Origin: Flavobacterium sp.
GTDB taxonomy: Bacteria > Bacteroidota > Bacteroidia > Flavobacteriales > Flavobacteriaceae
Direction: 5' to 3'
Assembly: GCF_030146175.1 (NCBI RefSeq)
Contig: NZ_JASLCE010000115.1
Coordinates: 1 to 15,243, forward strand
Length of the DNA: 15,243 bases
Made by a program: the position numbers and the translations under genes
Notes under the pieces: generated by a model
What the model saw: only the letters and a program-made list of their open reading frames with translations
Told to the model about the DNA's origin: nothing
Database searches by the model: none
In this document: positions 15,214 through 15,243 of the stretch, piece after piece
How the letters are laid out: each line of letters starts with the position of its first letter
Position numbering within the stretch: the first letter of the stretch is position 1

Positions 15214-15243
15214 ATCAAATCGGAATTGAATTTATCGTAAATT

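Noticed and set aside
15206..15243. Possible end of a minus-strand gene at the window edge, using the last terminator in reverse
   Set aside because: Two minus-strand frames end in stops here, but only about ten codons are visible and none is recognisable.

Overview
The window looks like chromosomal DNA of a Flavobacteriaceae bacterium (Bacteroidota), probably Flavobacterium or a close relative. Three things point there: two secreted proteins end in type IX secretion system (T9SS) type A sorting domains; several promoters fit the Bacteroidota form TTG-N17-23-TAnnTTTG; and gene starts lack Shine-Dalgarno sequences and follow A-rich leaders. Coding density is high and the longest gene-free stretch is 286 nt (11429-11714). 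I see no tRNA, rRNA, CRISPR array, transposase or phage gene.

Layout. 1-795: 3' part of a beta-helix surface protein gene. 886-4572: purL, a single-chain FGAM synthase, with its own promoter and terminator. 4756-7215: a secreted polysaccharide-degrading enzyme candidate (GH28/GH49-like beta-helix, ricin-type lectin domain, T9SS tail), enclosed by two almost identical terminators. 8956-7303 (minus): an orphan PASTA protein and an rluD-type pseudouridine synthase with overlapping ends. 9098-10526 (plus, divergent from PASTA): ddl and coaD. 11428-10574 (minus): a small secreted T9SS protein. 11715-13448: a secreted M14 zinc carboxypeptidase-like enzyme. 14076-13474 (minus): a NUDIX hydrolase. 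14084-15157 (plus): pyrE and a small SRPBCC protein.

Functionally the window mixes housekeeping (purine synthesis, pyrimidine synthesis, CoA synthesis, rRNA modification, peptidoglycan precursor synthesis) with export of degradative enzymes. PASTA/rluD and ddl/coaD diverge from one short region, and both PASTA and Ddl relate to the peptidoglycan D-Ala-D-Ala peptide.

No obvious new multi-gene system is present. The best leads are local: a pyrE promoter that overlaps the start codon of the divergent NUDIX gene and predicts a leaderless pyrE mRNA with an early U-run; nested inverted and direct repeats upstream of the secreted glycosidase; that glycosidase's unusual active-site motifs and its 32-nt flanking repeats; a palindrome inside the purL promoter; and a 21-bp in-frame tandem repeat in the SRPBCC gene.
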